Assembly: GCF_003626755.1 (NCBI RefSeq) | Contig: NZ_RBCJ01000007.1 | Coordinates: 1 to 57,414, forward strand | Source: Ulvibacterium marinum | GTDB lineage: Bacteria; Bacteroidota; Bacteroidia; Flavobacteriales; Flavobacteriaceae | Length of the DNA: 57,414 nt | Reading direction: 5' to 3' | Shown here: positions 15,451 to 25,495 of the stretch, in pieces | Position numbering within the stretch: the stretch's first letter is position 1 | Layout: each line of letters begins with the position of its first letter | Notes under the pieces: model-generated | Database searches by the model: none | The model's input: only the letters and a program-made list of their open reading frames with translations | What the model was told of the DNA's origin: nothing | Position numbers and translations under genes: made by a program

Positions 15451-18400
15451 TTAGTTGCTCTGGCCTTTGTAATGGTACTCATAGTCCGTCACCAGATGGC
15501 CATCGGCATCGCGCACCTCAACAAGGCGGTTGGCCGTATCATAGGTATAGGTCATGGTATAGCCCCTGGGGTCGGTAACGCTGGTTACACCCACAAGAGG
15601 GTTATAGGTATAGGTGGTTACCATGGCCTGTGGTAGTTCGGACCGTAGTTTTTGCAGCTCGGTCCGCATGGCGATATCCGTGGTGGCGGGATTATCAATG
15701 ACATTGAAATTCACCGTGGTCGCCAATGCCTGGGTATGAGTGGCATGTTCTATCTTGGCCACGGGGTATTTCCCATCATAGCCCCAGATGTAGGTAATGG
15801 TGGTACCGTCCTGTTTGGAGACTTCCAGGGGATTTCCCAAATCGTCATAACTCAAGTAATTGAGCCGCGTCTCCATGGGGTTGTTCGTAAGGTGGTAATT
15901 TCCCTTTAAGGTCTGTACCAACTCGGGCCATACCTTATAGGAATTGGGACCCGGAGCGGTATCCCAGTCCTTGTAGATCGTCCGTTGTACCGTTCTTTCC
16001 CCATTGATGGTGGTCTCGGTCTGTACGGGTTCGGCAATCCGGTGCAAAAGACTGTCTCTTTTTAAGCGATCAATCAACGCCTTTTCAGGAGCTGATAGGT
16101 CAGGACTGCCCAAAGAGCTTAGGGTAGTCACGTCATCCGGATAAAAGGTCTTGGTGATGACCTCCTCGCCTTTACTGTTGATCAGTTTACTTTCCGTACG
16201 CTGTAGATGCAGGGGATTTTCATACTTGAATTCCTGAAGGGTCACCAGGGAATCGATACCCTCACTGTTATAAATGGTCTCCTTGGTTCCCGTCTGTTGG
16301 ATCAGATTGGAATAGTGCGGATAGAGTTGAAACTTCATGGCATCGCAATAACGGTAAACCAGACCATCCTGGGTGATATCCGAAATGGGTAGTTCCTTAC
16401 TGGCACTGATTACCCGATCTTGGTTCTCGTACAAACGAAAAAGATTGAACTGACCACTAGTAATCCCATTGATTTCATAGGTATTTGCCATTTCACTGAC
16501 CAAGCTATAAGTACCTCCTACCCTCTTATAATTCTTTTCCGAAATTAAAAGCCCGTTATGGGGTACCCGTATGGGCGGAAACTTATGATAACTATCCTCG
16601 TATGCCGGTTGTGTCACCGATCTAAAATGATCCTGCTGGTTGTGAAAGGTTTTAATGGTCTTACCATTGTTGCCACCGGCACCGATTGTCGTTATCTCTA
16701 CTTTATCGTATCCTACATAGCCTCCTGCATCCTTTGAAAAGGCATTATGGGAGCTTGCCGTACCTAGAACCCGAGGCTGAAAACCGGTGGTTCCGTAAAA
16801 AAAACCGTTGGGATCGACAGAACTGTAACCCCGTACCGCTGTCTCATCAATGGCAAAATTGGGTAAGGTCTTGATCTTTCCATAGGACCGCTCCACTTCC
16901 AGATTGTTTTCAAGGGTCGTATAGTGGTAATTGTACATCCGTTTGATTTCCTCTGTACCGCTGCTGTCAAAATCGGTTATAGATTTTACCCGTAATCCAC
17001 CACCGATGGAGTACTGCTTATCAACGCTTATTTCTATGTCCTCCCATTGTGCATGAATATCTGCCATACCGTAATAGAGGCCATTGCTACTATTAAAATG
17101 AGCTTCGATTACATATTCTTGATCGGTCAATTGAAAATTACCGGCATTGACATCATAATACCATTCCTCAGTATCGGAATAGTTGATTACGGCTCCGTAG
17201 CCGGAGTTTTGCTCAACAGTTAGGTTGTCCCATTCCGTATTCCCAGTGGATATATGAAAACGTGGTCTGATCAAAGTACCGTCCAGCTTTTTAATCTCCA
17301 CATAAAAGTCGTTTTGAAAGTCTGGAGCAGGTGGCTTGCTATTACTATAGGCCCCAGAGGCATTCCATCCGGTTACCGTTACATTGTAGGTTAGTTTTAA
17401 GACCCCAAATTGATTGGGTTTAATGGTTATCCGCACGGTATCGTCAGTAGACTCTGGAGTTGAAACTACGGCCGCCCGTTGACTTACGGGTATTGTTGGG
17501 GTCGGGGCTTCATTAAAATTACCGGTATCAGCATAGGTATTCAGTTCATAATCAAATTCAGTAGATCCTTTGGTCGGATAGGTTATCTTTTTTAAACTGA
17601 ATGTTTTGGTGTGTTCCTCGGAAGGTAGCCTGTTGGCCTTTTTGTCCTGTACAAAAGTAGAATATTGGGTAAGATGACTATAGATGTACGGGATAAAAAT
17701 GTCCGAATTGAAAGAACCATTGTAAAAACCCCAGTAATCCTGACCCATGGTTGTTTTATTGGGGATGAAATTAGGTTGGAAGTACTCGAAAGAGTGTTGG
17801 CTAATATCATTTTCAATGACCGAATCCAGTTTTAGACGGAGATTCAGATCTGGATAATCACCGTTCAAAGCTCCTATCCTTTGGCCAAAATCACCATTTT
17901 GTAGCGATATGTTCTGATACTGGTAGGTCTTTTCGGAACCAAAATAGCTGTAATTAAAATTGTGCTTATTCACGGTATCGCCTACTGCATTGGTAGTTAT
18001 TATAGATTCCAAATATCTTCCATTGAGATCCTTCCGGTCAATAAGCGATGAGTAATTTAAAGCAGTAGTTTGTGTGCTTTGTCCGTCCGCCTTCTTTGCG
18101 GTAATGGAATCAAGATAAAAGTTATCCGTTTCCGTGATGGGACCGGAATAGCTCTCGTAATTTTTCGTAGGATTTGTAGTACCACCAGTGGTTGCCAAAT
18201 AGCTCTGGGTAAAAGAAGGGAAAGGTTTTGTTTTTTCGGTAGTGTCATAACTAAATTCGGCGGTGTTCCCATAGATATCCGTAATTTTTTTTAAAAACCA
18301 CGTGGAGATATACGTCTTAGGACTCGGCCCTGCGAGAAATGAGGTTGTTGCCCTTTCTGTGAATTCGTAAAGAGTACCATCTTCGGTTATTATGTTAAAG

Positions 18401-19089
18401 TTTACCAAACCCATATCGAGTGTGGTGAAAACATCCAGACCCTTCTTGTTCAACAATACGACATCTCCCTGTTTGTTGAACACAAATGAACCGGAGTAGC
18501 CATTAAAATTGAAGTGGAACATATCGGGCATAAAATCAAAGTCGTCCGTACCGGAGCCGGGTGCCGGGGGTATGTTATATGTTGCTTCTTGCGAGGTTTG
18601 TTGATTCACGATAAAACGACATATTTCTTCCATCGAATTTGCAGGATTCAAGGCATCCACAAAGGCATGGGTATCCGGGTTCCAGGCATTGGTTATCGGG
18701 TCGCGTTCCGGAGGAAGATCAGGATGAACCTTGGCATGGTTCAAATACCCAAAAAGAGGTTCAAAATCATCCATGCCATTTACGCTACGAGTTATGGCTC
18801 CACCGGCATTTAAGGCCCAGCCCAGACCTACGATACCGGACTCCTCGGAGACCTGGATACCGCCAGTGGCGTAGCTTAGGGAAAGAGGAACGGAAATACC
18901 GCCCTCATTTACCGTATATAAGGGAATGGATACGTTGGGTAGACCGCTATATTCCGTAACCGGGGTAATCACCGATTTAAATAGGGATGCCACATTGGGA
19001 TTGGGGGGAACCACCTGTTTAAGGTCTACCTGTGCGTTGGACCATAATGCGCATAGCATCAGGGCTGCGAATAAGGGAATACTTTTCAT
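15451..19089 (-). CDS. Secreted SpvB/RHS-like YD-repeat protein
   Basis: 1212 residues with a Sec signal peptide (MKSIPLFAALMLCALWSNAQ). The N-terminal third carries the Bacteroidota version of the SpvB/TcaC-like shell start (YSGLPNVSIPLYTVNEGG; then GIVGLGWALNAGGAITRSV). The centre is beta-rich, and the last 200 residues are YD repeats (YTYNPLVGVTSVTDPRGYTM, TYTYDTANRLVEVRDADGH) ending at KGQSN without a core or toxin tip. The next gene, the full-length RHS toxin, begins 34 bases after its stop, so they form one operon. By analogy with Tc/RHS systems it probably builds part of the shell or complex that carries the toxin protein. It is complete, not a cassette. Confidence 0.8.
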   Translation of the reverse strand: MKSIPLFAALMLCALWSNAQVDLKQVVPPNPNVASLFKSVITPVTEYSGLPNVSIPLYTVNEGGISVPLSLSYATGGIQVSEESGIVGLGWALNAGGAITRSVNGMDDFEPLFGYLNHAKVHPDLPPERDPITNAWNPDTHAFVDALNPANSMEEICRFIVNQQTSQEATYNIPPAPGSGTDDFDFMPDMFHFNFNGYSGSFVFNKQGDVVLLNKKGLDVFTTLDMGLVNFNIITEDGTLYEFTERATTSFLAGPSPKTYISTWFLKKITDIYGNTAEFSYDTTEKTKPFPSFTQSYLATTGGTTNPTKNYESYSGPITETDNFYLDSITAKKADGQSTQTTALNYSSLIDRKDLNGRYLESIITTNAVGDTVNKHNFNYSYFGSEKTYQYQNISLQNGDFGQRIGALNGDYPDLNLRLKLDSVIENDISQHSFEYFQPNFIPNKTTMGQDYWGFYNGSFNSDIFIPYIYSHLTQYSTFVQDKKANRLPSEEHTKTFSLKKITYPTKGSTEFDYELNTYADTGNFNEAPTPTIPVSQRAAVVSTPESTDDTVRITIKPNQFGVLKLTYNVTVTGWNASGAYSNSKPPAPDFQNDFYVEIKKLDGTLIRPRFHISTGNTEWDNLTVEQNSGYGAVINYSDTEEWYYDVNAGNFQLTDQEYVIEAHFNSSNGLYYGMADIHAQWEDIEISVDKQYSIGGGLRVKSITDFDSSGTEEIKRMYNYHYTTLENNLEVERSYGKIKTLPNFAIDETAVRGYSSVDPNGFFYGTTGFQPRVLGTASSHNAFSKDAGGYVGYDKVEITTIGAGGNNGKTIKTFHNQQDHFRSVTQPAYEDSYHKFPPIRVPHNGLLISEKNYKRVGGTYSLVSEMANTYEINGITSGQFNLFRLYENQDRVISASKELPISDITQDGLVYRYCDAMKFQLYPHYSNLIQQTGTKETIYNSEGIDSLVTLQEFKYENPLHLQRTESKLINSKGEEVITKTFYPDDVTTLSSLGSPDLSAPEKALIDRLKRDSLLHRIAEPVQTETTINGERTVQRTIYKDWDTAPGPNSYKVWPELVQTLKGNYHLTNNPMETRLNYLSYDDLGNPLEVSKQDGTTITYIWGYDGKYPVAKIEHATHTQALATTVNFNVIDNPATTDIAMRTELQKLRSELPQAMVTTYTYNPLVGVTSVTDPRGYTMTYTYDTANRLVEVRDADGHLVTDYEYHYKGQSN

Positions 19090-19134
19090 GATAAATCGTT
19101 TATAGTATATTTGATTTGGGTTGTTGTAATCTAC

Positions 19135-20214
19135 CTATTGGGTTTTGGGTCGTTCTTCCAGTTTCAAAATCCTTTTTTCCAGTTGAAGGATGTATAGCAT
19201 CTGTTCCTCTATCTTCTCTAGGAGCAGTTTGTTCATCTCCCCAAGTTCAATACCATTGACCTCTACCTCGGCTGCCGAAGGAATATTGATCAAATGGCCC
19301 TTTTCGTTGATGTGTTCTTCTACTTCTTTCAAGGTGGGCAGGTCATAACCTTCAGCAAAGACATAGTCTGCCCAGCCGACAAGGTCTACTTTGACCTCCC
19401 TGGTATGGACCGTCCCGTCTACCGCCAGGCGATAATTGGCCTGAGCCGTAGTCCCTATACCCACATTGCCGGCCGTATAATCGATATCGTTCCCTGAGGT
19501 GGTCCAAACCGTCGAACCACCCGAACCGCTATTGGGATCAATCAATTCTGCTATAGTAGGTTCAGAACCATTGATTTCATAAAGGGTGGGCCTAGAGAAA
19601 AACTGGCTGTCCGAAGTGTTCGTATCTTGATACAAATAGTTTCTATGGACGAGCCAATGGGTCGTTGTAGACATTTTGAAATCCGTTAGATTGGCGACCT
19701 TTACGCCATTAATATCAAAGATTCCCCCTTGATTGGTAAGATCAGTATGGCCGTGTCCATAAACATATCCTACCAAAAGATACCATTGGTCCAATTGGGG
19801 CAAATCCCCCCAAAAGAAATAAGGACTGGTAATTGAAGTTCCATCCAAATTTCTACTGGATGCAGTTTCACTTAATGTAAAGGCATGGAAACCAAAAAGT
19901 GTAGATCCATCAGTAGAATTGGTTTTTTTAATCCAAGTGGTAAACCTATAGTCTTTGGACGGATCTATGGTGTTATAACTTGTATCCCAACCGCCATCTG
20001 CGTCATTGCCCGAATCCGGAGCGGCCTTCCATAGAACTTCAGCATCCCCATAAGGATTTGTTCCTACTTCACGTACATTCTCGGCATCCGTTCCAAATTT
20101 AAAAAAGTCGGTTACATTTCCATTACCTACACTCCAGCTAGAGGTATCCAAAAGATTGGTCTGGCACCATGCCAAGGCTGGAAATATCAAAAGTGCAAAT
20201 ACAATTTTTCTCAT
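19135..20214 (-). CDS. Secreted fibre-like protein with C-terminal coiled coil
   Basis: 359 residues with a signal peptide (MRKIVFALLIFPALAWCQ). Residues 20-225 look like a beta-sandwich lectin-like domain (WLVHRNYLYQDTNTSDSQFF). Then comes the phage-tail-fibre-like motif NVGIGTTAQANYRLAVDGTV (about 250-270) and a segment with GYDLPTLKEVEEHINEKGHL, typical of Bacteroidota tail-fibre/S74-like ends. The last 45 residues form a coiled coil (NKLLLEKIEEQMLYILQLEK). It is first of the large operon genes, 45 bases upstream of the SpvB-like gene. It probably provides binding or display for the RHS complex. The S74 chaperone motif is not clearly complete. Confidence 0.75.
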   Translation of the reverse strand: MRKIVFALLIFPALAWCQTNLLDTSSWSVGNGNVTDFFKFGTDAENVREVGTNPYGDAEVLWKAAPDSGNDADGGWDTSYNTIDPSKDYRFTTWIKKTNSTDGSTLFGFHAFTLSETASSRNLDGTSITSPYFFWGDLPQLDQWYLLVGYVYGHGHTDLTNQGGIFDINGVKVANLTDFKMSTTTHWLVHRNYLYQDTNTSDSQFFSRPTLYEINGSEPTIAELIDPNSGSGGSTVWTTSGNDIDYTAGNVGIGTTAQANYRLAVDGTVHTREVKVDLVGWADYVFAEGYDLPTLKEVEEHINEKGHLINIPSAAEVEVNGIELGEMNKLLLEKIEEQMLYILQLEKRILKLEERPKTQ

Positions 20215-20220
20215 CTTATT

Positions 20221-20598
20221 TTATAGTTTATTATAGTTTAGGTCTCTTTCATTGTTTTTTAACTGCGAAGATTGTGTCCATGCGCTACCAAACCTTTTGA
20301 ATTTTTCTTTTTTCAGCGCAGCAAGATGTAAATCCGATTTGCAACGATCAAGAGGAACGAGACCGTTTTTCCCGTTTCCTTGGTATTCGCATTTAGTCTG
20401 TGAAGAAGGTCCACCAGGAGGACCATCCGCCAAAAAAACAGAAAGCATAATGGAATGGCTTTCTCTATGAAAACTCCTCTTATGGGTAGTAGAACTGATA
20501 GTGAATAGATTCGAGGTATTCGGCAAGGGAAAACTCGAAAACACAAATGGGAATGTAACAAGACAGCCAAGGGCACGTCCAGCGGGGGAAGCTTTCAT
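20221..20598 (-). CDS. Doubtful ORF in the leader of the toxin operon
   Basis: A 125-codon frame (MKASPAGRALGCLVTFPFVF...) lies between a good -33/-7 promoter match at 20672-20700 and the fibre-protein gene, ending 6 bases before it. The composition (Ser/Pro/Lys rich, no clear domain; GPPGGPSSQTK in the middle) is unlike a normal protein, and two other frames over the same DNA are also open. It may be a leader RNA or a conserved repeat rather than a coding gene. Confidence 0.25.
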   Translation of the reverse strand: MKASPAGRALGCLVTFPFVFSSFPLPNTSNLFTISSTTHKRSFHRESHSIMLSVFLADGPPGGPSSQTKCEYQGNGKNGLVPLDRCKSDLHLAALKKEKFKRFGSAWTQSSQLKNNERDLNYNKL

Positions 20599-20671
20599 AT
20601 CAAGTAGGTTAAATTTGGGTTTGGTGTTTGTTTTGAACTATTTAATTCACATATTTTGTAAGATTTGTTTT

Positions 20672-20700
20672 CAAATATATAGTTTTTAATCTATGTTCAA
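20672..20700 (-). promoter_or_regulatory. Candidate promoter of the RHS operon
   Basis: On the minus strand TTG (20700-20698) and TATATTTG (20679-20672) are separated by 18 bp, matching the Bacteroidota -33 TTG / -7 TAnnTTTG consensus. The predicted start leaves about 450 nt of leader before the fibre-protein gene. Confidence 0.55.
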
Positions 20701-20868
20701 AAACGATTTTATCTCTTTTCGATGAAATGCAAATTCCATTAACTAAAAATGGTACGGGAAATACCCTTAGGTAGCCGATACTTTCATCACCCACCTAAAG
20801 ATTATAATTCACCCTCTTTTTTCCTTTCTTTCCGAATCATGAAGTAACTTTAGCTCTAAAATAGCGGT

Positions 20869-22788
20869 ATGAAAAATACCATCTCTGAAAGGGTGGCGGA
20901 TTTTCTCCAAAACTTCCCTCCTTTCAATGCATTGGAAAAATTGCAATTGGATGGGCTATCCCAGCAGGTATCCATTGTCTATTATGAAAAAGGTGGTTTG
21001 GTCTTTTCGGAGGACGAAACACCCCATGATTTTTTTTACATTGTCCATGAAGGGGCCATTACCCTTCGAAAAACTGCTAATAACGAAATTGTGGACATTT
21101 GCGATGAGGGGGACATTTTTGGACTTCGGCCTTTAATGGCCCATGAAAACTACAAATTGGAGGCACGGGCCCATGAGGAAAGTATCCTATATGGCATTCC
21201 CATATCATTATTTAAGCCTTTTGCTAAAGAAAATGAAGAAGTGGGTAATTTTCTTATCGAAAGCTTTGCGTCCAATACCCGTAACCCCTACTCCAAAGTA
21301 CATAGGGGAAAACTTTACGGTAACGAAAGTGCCCAAAGCATAAACCCCGAGGTAAAATTATTGGACCTACAACCCGTAAATTATTCCAAAAAATTGGTGA
21401 GTTGTACCCCCAATACCAGCATGAAACAATTAGCTGAAACCATGACGAAGCATAGGATCGGATCCATATTAGTAATAGAAGATGAGCTACCTATCGGTAT
21501 TATTACGGACAAGGATTTGAGAAATAAGATTGTTACAGGCCACTTTCCTATAAACACCCCCGCCTCAAAAATAATGTCCCGGCCCTTGATTACCTATCCC
21601 AGAAAAATGACCGTGACCCAAGCCCAAATGGCCATGATGAAAAGCAATATAAGTCACTTGGTGCTTACCCGTGATGGTACACCCTATACCAAAGCCGTAG
21701 GTATTCTTTCCAAGCATGATGTTATGGTGTCCTTGGGGGACAATCCTGCTGTCTTGGTGAAGGCGATCAAACGCGCAAAAAAATACAAACAGATAAAGCC
21801 TCTACGAAAAAGTATTCAACATCTTTTACAGGGATATTTAGATCAAAATATTCCCATGGGGCTAACGGCCAAAATAATATCCGAACTCAATGACACCTGT
21901 ATAAAACAGATTATCGCCATCTCATTAAAAAAAATGAGGAAACCGCCACCAGTCAAATTTGCATGGTTGTCCATTGGTAGCCAAGGGCGTAGCGAACAAC
22001 TGTTGCACACCGATCAGGACAATGCCCTGCTCTTTGAAGATGTGGCGGAAAATCAGTTGCCCAAAGTCACCAAATACTTCTTGACCCTAGCCAAACATAT
22101 TACTCATGGACTTAAGGTAATTGGCTTCGACTACTGCCCCGCCGAGATGATGGCGTCCAACCCAAAATGGTGCATTAGCCTGCAGGAATGGAAAGATAAA
22201 GTGTCCCACTGGATTATCAATCCAGGGCCGGATGAGGTGCTCATGTCCTCCATATTTTTTGATTACAATGTTTCCTATGGGGATAAGGAAATAGTAAATG
22301 CGCTATCCAAGCATATTTTCCAATCCATGGAAAAATATCCTATTTTCTTTCTGCATCTGGCTAGCGGTGCGCTTCAAAACCCAAGTCCGACTGGATTCTT
22401 CCGTCAATTTTTGGTGGAACAGGATGGAGCGCACAAAGATTTCTTCGACCTAAAACGAAGAGCATTGATGCCCCTTATCGATGCAGCACGAGTACTCATT
22501 TTGTCACATTCCGTTAAAGCGATAAGTAATACCTGGGAACGCTATGAAAAATTAGCGGAATTGGAACCTAAGAACAAGGAGTTTTATTTGGCCTGTTCCT
22601 ATGCGACCAAGGCACTTTTGAAGTTTAGGACAAAACAAGGGCTATTGCATCATGACTCCGGTAGGTATATTGCCTTGGAAAAATTGAACAAAGAAGAAAA
22701 GATAAAGTTGAAACGAACCTTTAAGACCATAAAGGAAGTTCAGGAATTGCTTTCCGTTCGCTTTAAGGTAACCCATTTATTAGGGTAA
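20869..22788 (+). CDS. cNMP-binding / CBS / DUF294 nucleotidyltransferase-like protein
   Basis: 639 residues. Residues about 15-135 form a cyclic-nucleotide-binding fold (YEKGGLVFSEDETPHDFFY, EGDIFGLRPL). Residues about 165-290 are two CBS domains (RIGSILVIEDELPIGIITDK). The DUF294 nucleotidyltransferase-like domain starts near 360 with GSQGRSEQLLHTDQDNALLF, keeping the G-S and D-x-D residues of the GlnD-type fold, and a DUF294 C-terminal helical domain follows. It is probably a cytosolic regulatory protein sensing nucleotides. The target is unknown. Its stop codon overlaps the next gene by one base (TAATG), so it is coupled to the DnaQ-like exonuclease, a pairing common in Bacteroidota. Confidence 0.88.
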   Translation: MKNTISERVADFLQNFPPFNALEKLQLDGLSQQVSIVYYEKGGLVFSEDETPHDFFYIVHEGAITLRKTANNEIVDICDEGDIFGLRPLMAHENYKLEARAHEESILYGIPISLFKPFAKENEEVGNFLIESFASNTRNPYSKVHRGKLYGNESAQSINPEVKLLDLQPVNYSKKLVSCTPNTSMKQLAETMTKHRIGSILVIEDELPIGIITDKDLRNKIVTGHFPINTPASKIMSRPLITYPRKMTVTQAQMAMMKSNISHLVLTRDGTPYTKAVGILSKHDVMVSLGDNPAVLVKAIKRAKKYKQIKPLRKSIQHLLQGYLDQNIPMGLTAKIISELNDTCIKQIIAISLKKMRKPPPVKFAWLSIGSQGRSEQLLHTDQDNALLFEDVAENQLPKVTKYFLTLAKHITHGLKVIGFDYCPAEMMASNPKWCISLQEWKDKVSHWIINPGPDEVLMSSIFFDYNVSYGDKEIVNALSKHIFQSMEKYPIFFLHLASGALQNPSPTGFFRQFLVEQDGAHKDFFDLKRRALMPLIDAARVLILSHSVKAISNTWERYEKLAELEPKNKEFYLACSYATKALLKFRTKQGLLHHDSGRYIALEKLNKEEKIKLKRTFKTIKEVQELLSVRFKVTHLLG

Positions 22789-23447
22789 TGGGGCTTTTTA
22801 ATAAAAAAAGAAGAAGCGATTTGCCTTTGTTCTGGAAGGAATACGAAGCTTTGTTCCAAAAAAAACCAACTGAAAATCTGCAGGAAGTCCGCTTTGTGGT
22901 ATTGGATACGGAAACTACGGGTTTTGATTACGCGAAAGACCGTATCCTTTCCATTGGAGCCTTGACGCTACAGAATACTAAAATTAGCGTCGCCGATAGT
23001 TTTTCGGCCTATCTGGAACAAGAGATTCATTCCGAAAAAACCGTTAAAATACATGGCATCCGCAAAGAGGGAAGGAATGATACCATTCCAGAAGAAGAGG
23101 CATTACAGAGCTTTTTGACATTTTTGGGAAATGCCGTTATAATAGCGCATCATGCCCTATTCGACATACATATGATCAATGCCGCCTTAGACCGGTTAGA
23201 TCTGCCCGATTTAAAAAACCAATATCTGGACACCTCTACCTTATATAAAAAAACACGTTTACGGTCCAATCTATTACAGCAACAGGAAAACTATACCTTG
23301 GACGAACTCGCCGATAAATTCAATATCTCAAAAAAGGATCGCCATACAGCTTTGGGCGATGCCTATATCACTGCAATAGCCTTCCTTAAAATATTGGCGA
23401 AATTGCGGGAGAAAAGAGAGGTGACCTTAAAATGGTTATTAAAATAA
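22788..23447 (+). CDS. DnaQ-like 3'-5' exonuclease (DEDDh)
   Basis: 219 residues of the DEDDh exonuclease superfamily, similar to the DNA polymerase III epsilon proofreading domain. Exo I is FVVLDTETTGF (catalytic Asp, Glu). Exo II includes HHALFDIHM (Asp). Exo III is DRHTALGDAY (His, Asp). There is no polymerase-binding tail or UvrC-like extension, so it may be a stand-alone exonuclease in DNA or RNA processing rather than the replicative epsilon subunit. It is translationally coupled to the upstream CBS/DUF294 gene and convergent with purC, with only one base between the stop codons. Confidence 0.88.
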   Translation: MGLFNKKRRSDLPLFWKEYEALFQKKPTENLQEVRFVVLDTETTGFDYAKDRILSIGALTLQNTKISVADSFSAYLEQEIHSEKTVKIHGIRKEGRNDTIPEEEALQSFLTFLGNAVIIAHHALFDIHMINAALDRLDLPDLKNQYLDTSTLYKKTRLRSNLLQQQENYTLDELADKFNISKKDRHTALGDAYITAIAFLKILAKLREKREVTLKWLLK

Positions 23448-23448
23448 A

Positions 23449-24402
23449 TCAGGAATTGTCAAGATATTCCAAGACGTTCCTTTCGATCCGTTCCTGAATA
23501 TTCCCAATATCGGCTTTGATAAAAGTCTCCCCTGTAATATTTTCGTATAATTCTATATATCGCTCGGACACCGTTTGAATGTATTCATCCGTCATTTCGG
23601 GCACGGCCTGTCCTTCCAACCCCTGAAAACCATTCTGTATCAGCCATTGGCGGACAAATTCCTTGGACAATTGTTTTTGGGGCTCTCCCCTATCCTGCCG
23701 TTCTTGATATCTGTCAGCATAAAAGTAGCGCGAAGAGTCCGGAGTGTGAATCTCATCGATCAGAACTATTTTGCCTTCCTTGGTCTTTCCAAATTCATAT
23801 TTGGTATCTACCAATAAAAGTCCTCTTCCGGCAGCAATTTCAGTACCCCGTTGGAATAATGCCATGGTATATTTTTCAAGAACCAAATAATCTTCTTCAC
23901 CAACAATTCCCCGTTTCAGGATGTCTTCACGGGAAATATCCTCGTCATGATCCCCCTTTTCGGCCTTGGTAGCCGGAGTGATTATAGGTTCCGGAAATTT
24001 GTCATTTTCTTTCATGCCCTCGGGCATAGGCACTCCACAAAGGACTCGCTTTCCTTTTTTGTATTCCCTAGCCGCATGTCCGGAAAGGTAGCCTCGAATA
24101 ACCATTTCTACCTTAAAAGGTTCACAGGCATGGCCTATGGCCACATTTGGATCTGGAGTGGCCAACAACCAATTCGGAACAATGTCTTGGGTAGCTTCCA
24201 TCATTTTGGTCGCTATCTGATTCAAGATTTGGCCTTTATAGGGAATCCCTTTAGGCATCACCACATCAAAGGCGGAAAGTCGATCTGTGGCTACCATAAT
24301 CAATACATCACCTTCCAGTGCATACACCTCTCGGACCTTCCCCTTATAGATACTTTGTTGGCCTGGAAAATTGAAATTGGTCGTCGTAATCGTGTTGCCC
24401 AT
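23449..24402 (-). CDS. purC: Phosphoribosylaminoimidazole-succinocarboxamide synthase
   Basis: 317 residues, SAICAR synthase, which joins CAIR and aspartate with ATP in purine biosynthesis (cytosol). Seen: YKGKVREVY near the start, the [20 protein letters not shown] block, the [16 protein letters not shown] segment, the [10 protein letters not shown] loop, and [20 protein letters not shown] followed by [11 protein letters not shown]. The length suits the longer SAICAR synthase version common in Bacteroidota and fungi. It begins 7 bases after the phoH stop, so the two form a unit. Confidence 0.95.
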   Translation of the reverse strand: MGNTITTTNFNFPGQQSIYKGKVREVYALEGDVLIMVATDRLSAFDVVMPKGIPYKGQILNQIATKMMEATQDIVPNWLLATPDPNVAIGHACEPFKVEMVIRGYLSGHAAREYKKGKRVLCGVPMPEGMKENDKFPEPIITPATKAEKGDHDEDISREDILKRGIVGEEDYLVLEKYTMALFQRGTEIAAGRGLLLVDTKYEFGKTKEGKIVLIDEIHTPDSSRYFYADRYQERQDRGEPQKQLSKEFVRQWLIQNGFQGLEGQAVPEMTDEYIQTVSERYIELYENITGETFIKADIGNIQERIERNVLEYLDNS

Positions 24403-24409
24403 ATTCCTA

Positions 24410-25363
24410 TTAATTTTGATGTTCTATGTTCTTATAGGCATCAATTACTTTCTTGACCAATTTATGTCGGATAACATCCTTATCGTCCAGATAGATCATT
24501 TCTATCCCATTCACATTTTTAAGAATAAGAAGAGCCTCCTTTAGGCCGGAAATCACTCTTCGAGGCAAATCTATCTGTCCTGGATCGCCTGTAATCAAAA
24601 ACTTGGCACTTTTCCCCATTCGGGTCAGGAACATTTTCATCTGGGCATGTGTAGTATTCTGGGCCTCATCAAGAATTACGAATGCATGATCCAGGGTACG
24701 GCCCCGCATAAACGCCATGGGAGCAATCTGTATGGTACCGTTTTCTATATAATGGGCCAATTTTTCCGAGGGAATCATATCTCGTAGTGCGTCATATAAG
24801 GGCTGCATATAGGGATCCAACTTTTCCTTGAGGTCCCCCGGCAAAAAGCCCAGATTTTCACCGGCCTCGACTGCAGGCCTCGTTAATATAATGCGCTTTA
24901 CCTGCTTTTCTTTTAATGCCTTTACGGCCAATGCTACCCCGGTATATGTTTTTCCCGTTCCGGCCGGGCCAATGGCAAAGACCATATCGTTTACATTTAC
25001 TGCATCTACCAGTCTACGCTGATTTGCAGTCTGCGCCTTGATAAGTCTTCCGCTTACACCGTGCACCAGTACGTCGCCGCTTTTATCCGAGGACTTATAA
25101 TCTTCTTCGGTCGTACTTGTGAGCACCCTTTCGATTACATTCTCGTCCAATTTGTTATATTTCGCAAAATGTGTTGCGAGCATATCAAAACGCCGATCAA
25201 ACTCCTCGAGTCGCTCTTCGTCCCCGTATACCTTGATCTTATTGCCCCTAGCTACAATTTTTAACTGTGGGAAATACTTTTTTAATATGTCTATATTCTC
25301 ATTTTGCCGTCCAAAAAACTCTCTGGGGCTTATTTCGGTAAGTTCTAAGATAAGTTCGTTCAA
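24410..25363 (-). CDS. PhoH family ATPase
   Basis: 317 residues. The N-terminal KH-like part (about 1-100) is followed by a P-loop ATPase of the PhoH/YbeZ family: Walker [14 protein letters not shown], Walker [12 protein letters not shown], and the conserved [19 protein letters not shown] block. YbeZ-type PhoH proteins work with the endoribonuclease YbeY in rRNA maturation and ribosome quality control. YbeY is not in this window. Divergent from the SAM hydroxide adenosyltransferase gene, with purC immediately downstream. Confidence 0.92.
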   Translation of the reverse strand: MNELILELTEISPREFFGRQNENIDILKKYFPQLKIVARGNKIKVYGDEERLEEFDRRFDMLATHFAKYNKLDENVIERVLTSTTEEDYKSSDKSGDVLVHGVSGRLIKAQTANQRRLVDAVNVNDMVFAIGPAGTGKTYTGVALAVKALKEKQVKRIILTRPAVEAGENLGFLPGDLKEKLDPYMQPLYDALRDMIPSEKLAHYIENGTIQIAPMAFMRGRTLDHAFVILDEAQNTTHAQMKMFLTRMGKSAKFLITGDPGQIDLPRRVISGLKEALLILKNVNGIEMIYLDDKDVIRHKLVKKVIDAYKNIEHQN

Positions 25364-25428
25364 AAATTATTGGTATTTAAAGAATTAAGGGTAGGAAAAT
25401 TATAATTTCGCCAGGCTGTTTTTTTGTT

Positions 25429-25436
25429 TAATTTTG
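25429..25436 (+). promoter_or_regulatory. Candidate -7 box upstream of the SAM hydroxide adenosyltransferase gene
   Basis: TAATTTTG fits TAnnTTTG, 60 bases before the ATG at 25496. No clear TTG was seen at the -33 distance. Confidence 0.35.
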
Positions 25437-25495
25437 TTCAACAAACTTAAGTAAAATTTCAGTTTGCATAACCAAAAACATATCAACATTGCTGC

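Noticed and set aside
15416-15482. Upstream start of the full-length RHS protein at 15482
   Set aside because: It lies inside the preceding gene and would put 22 polar residues before the signal peptide.
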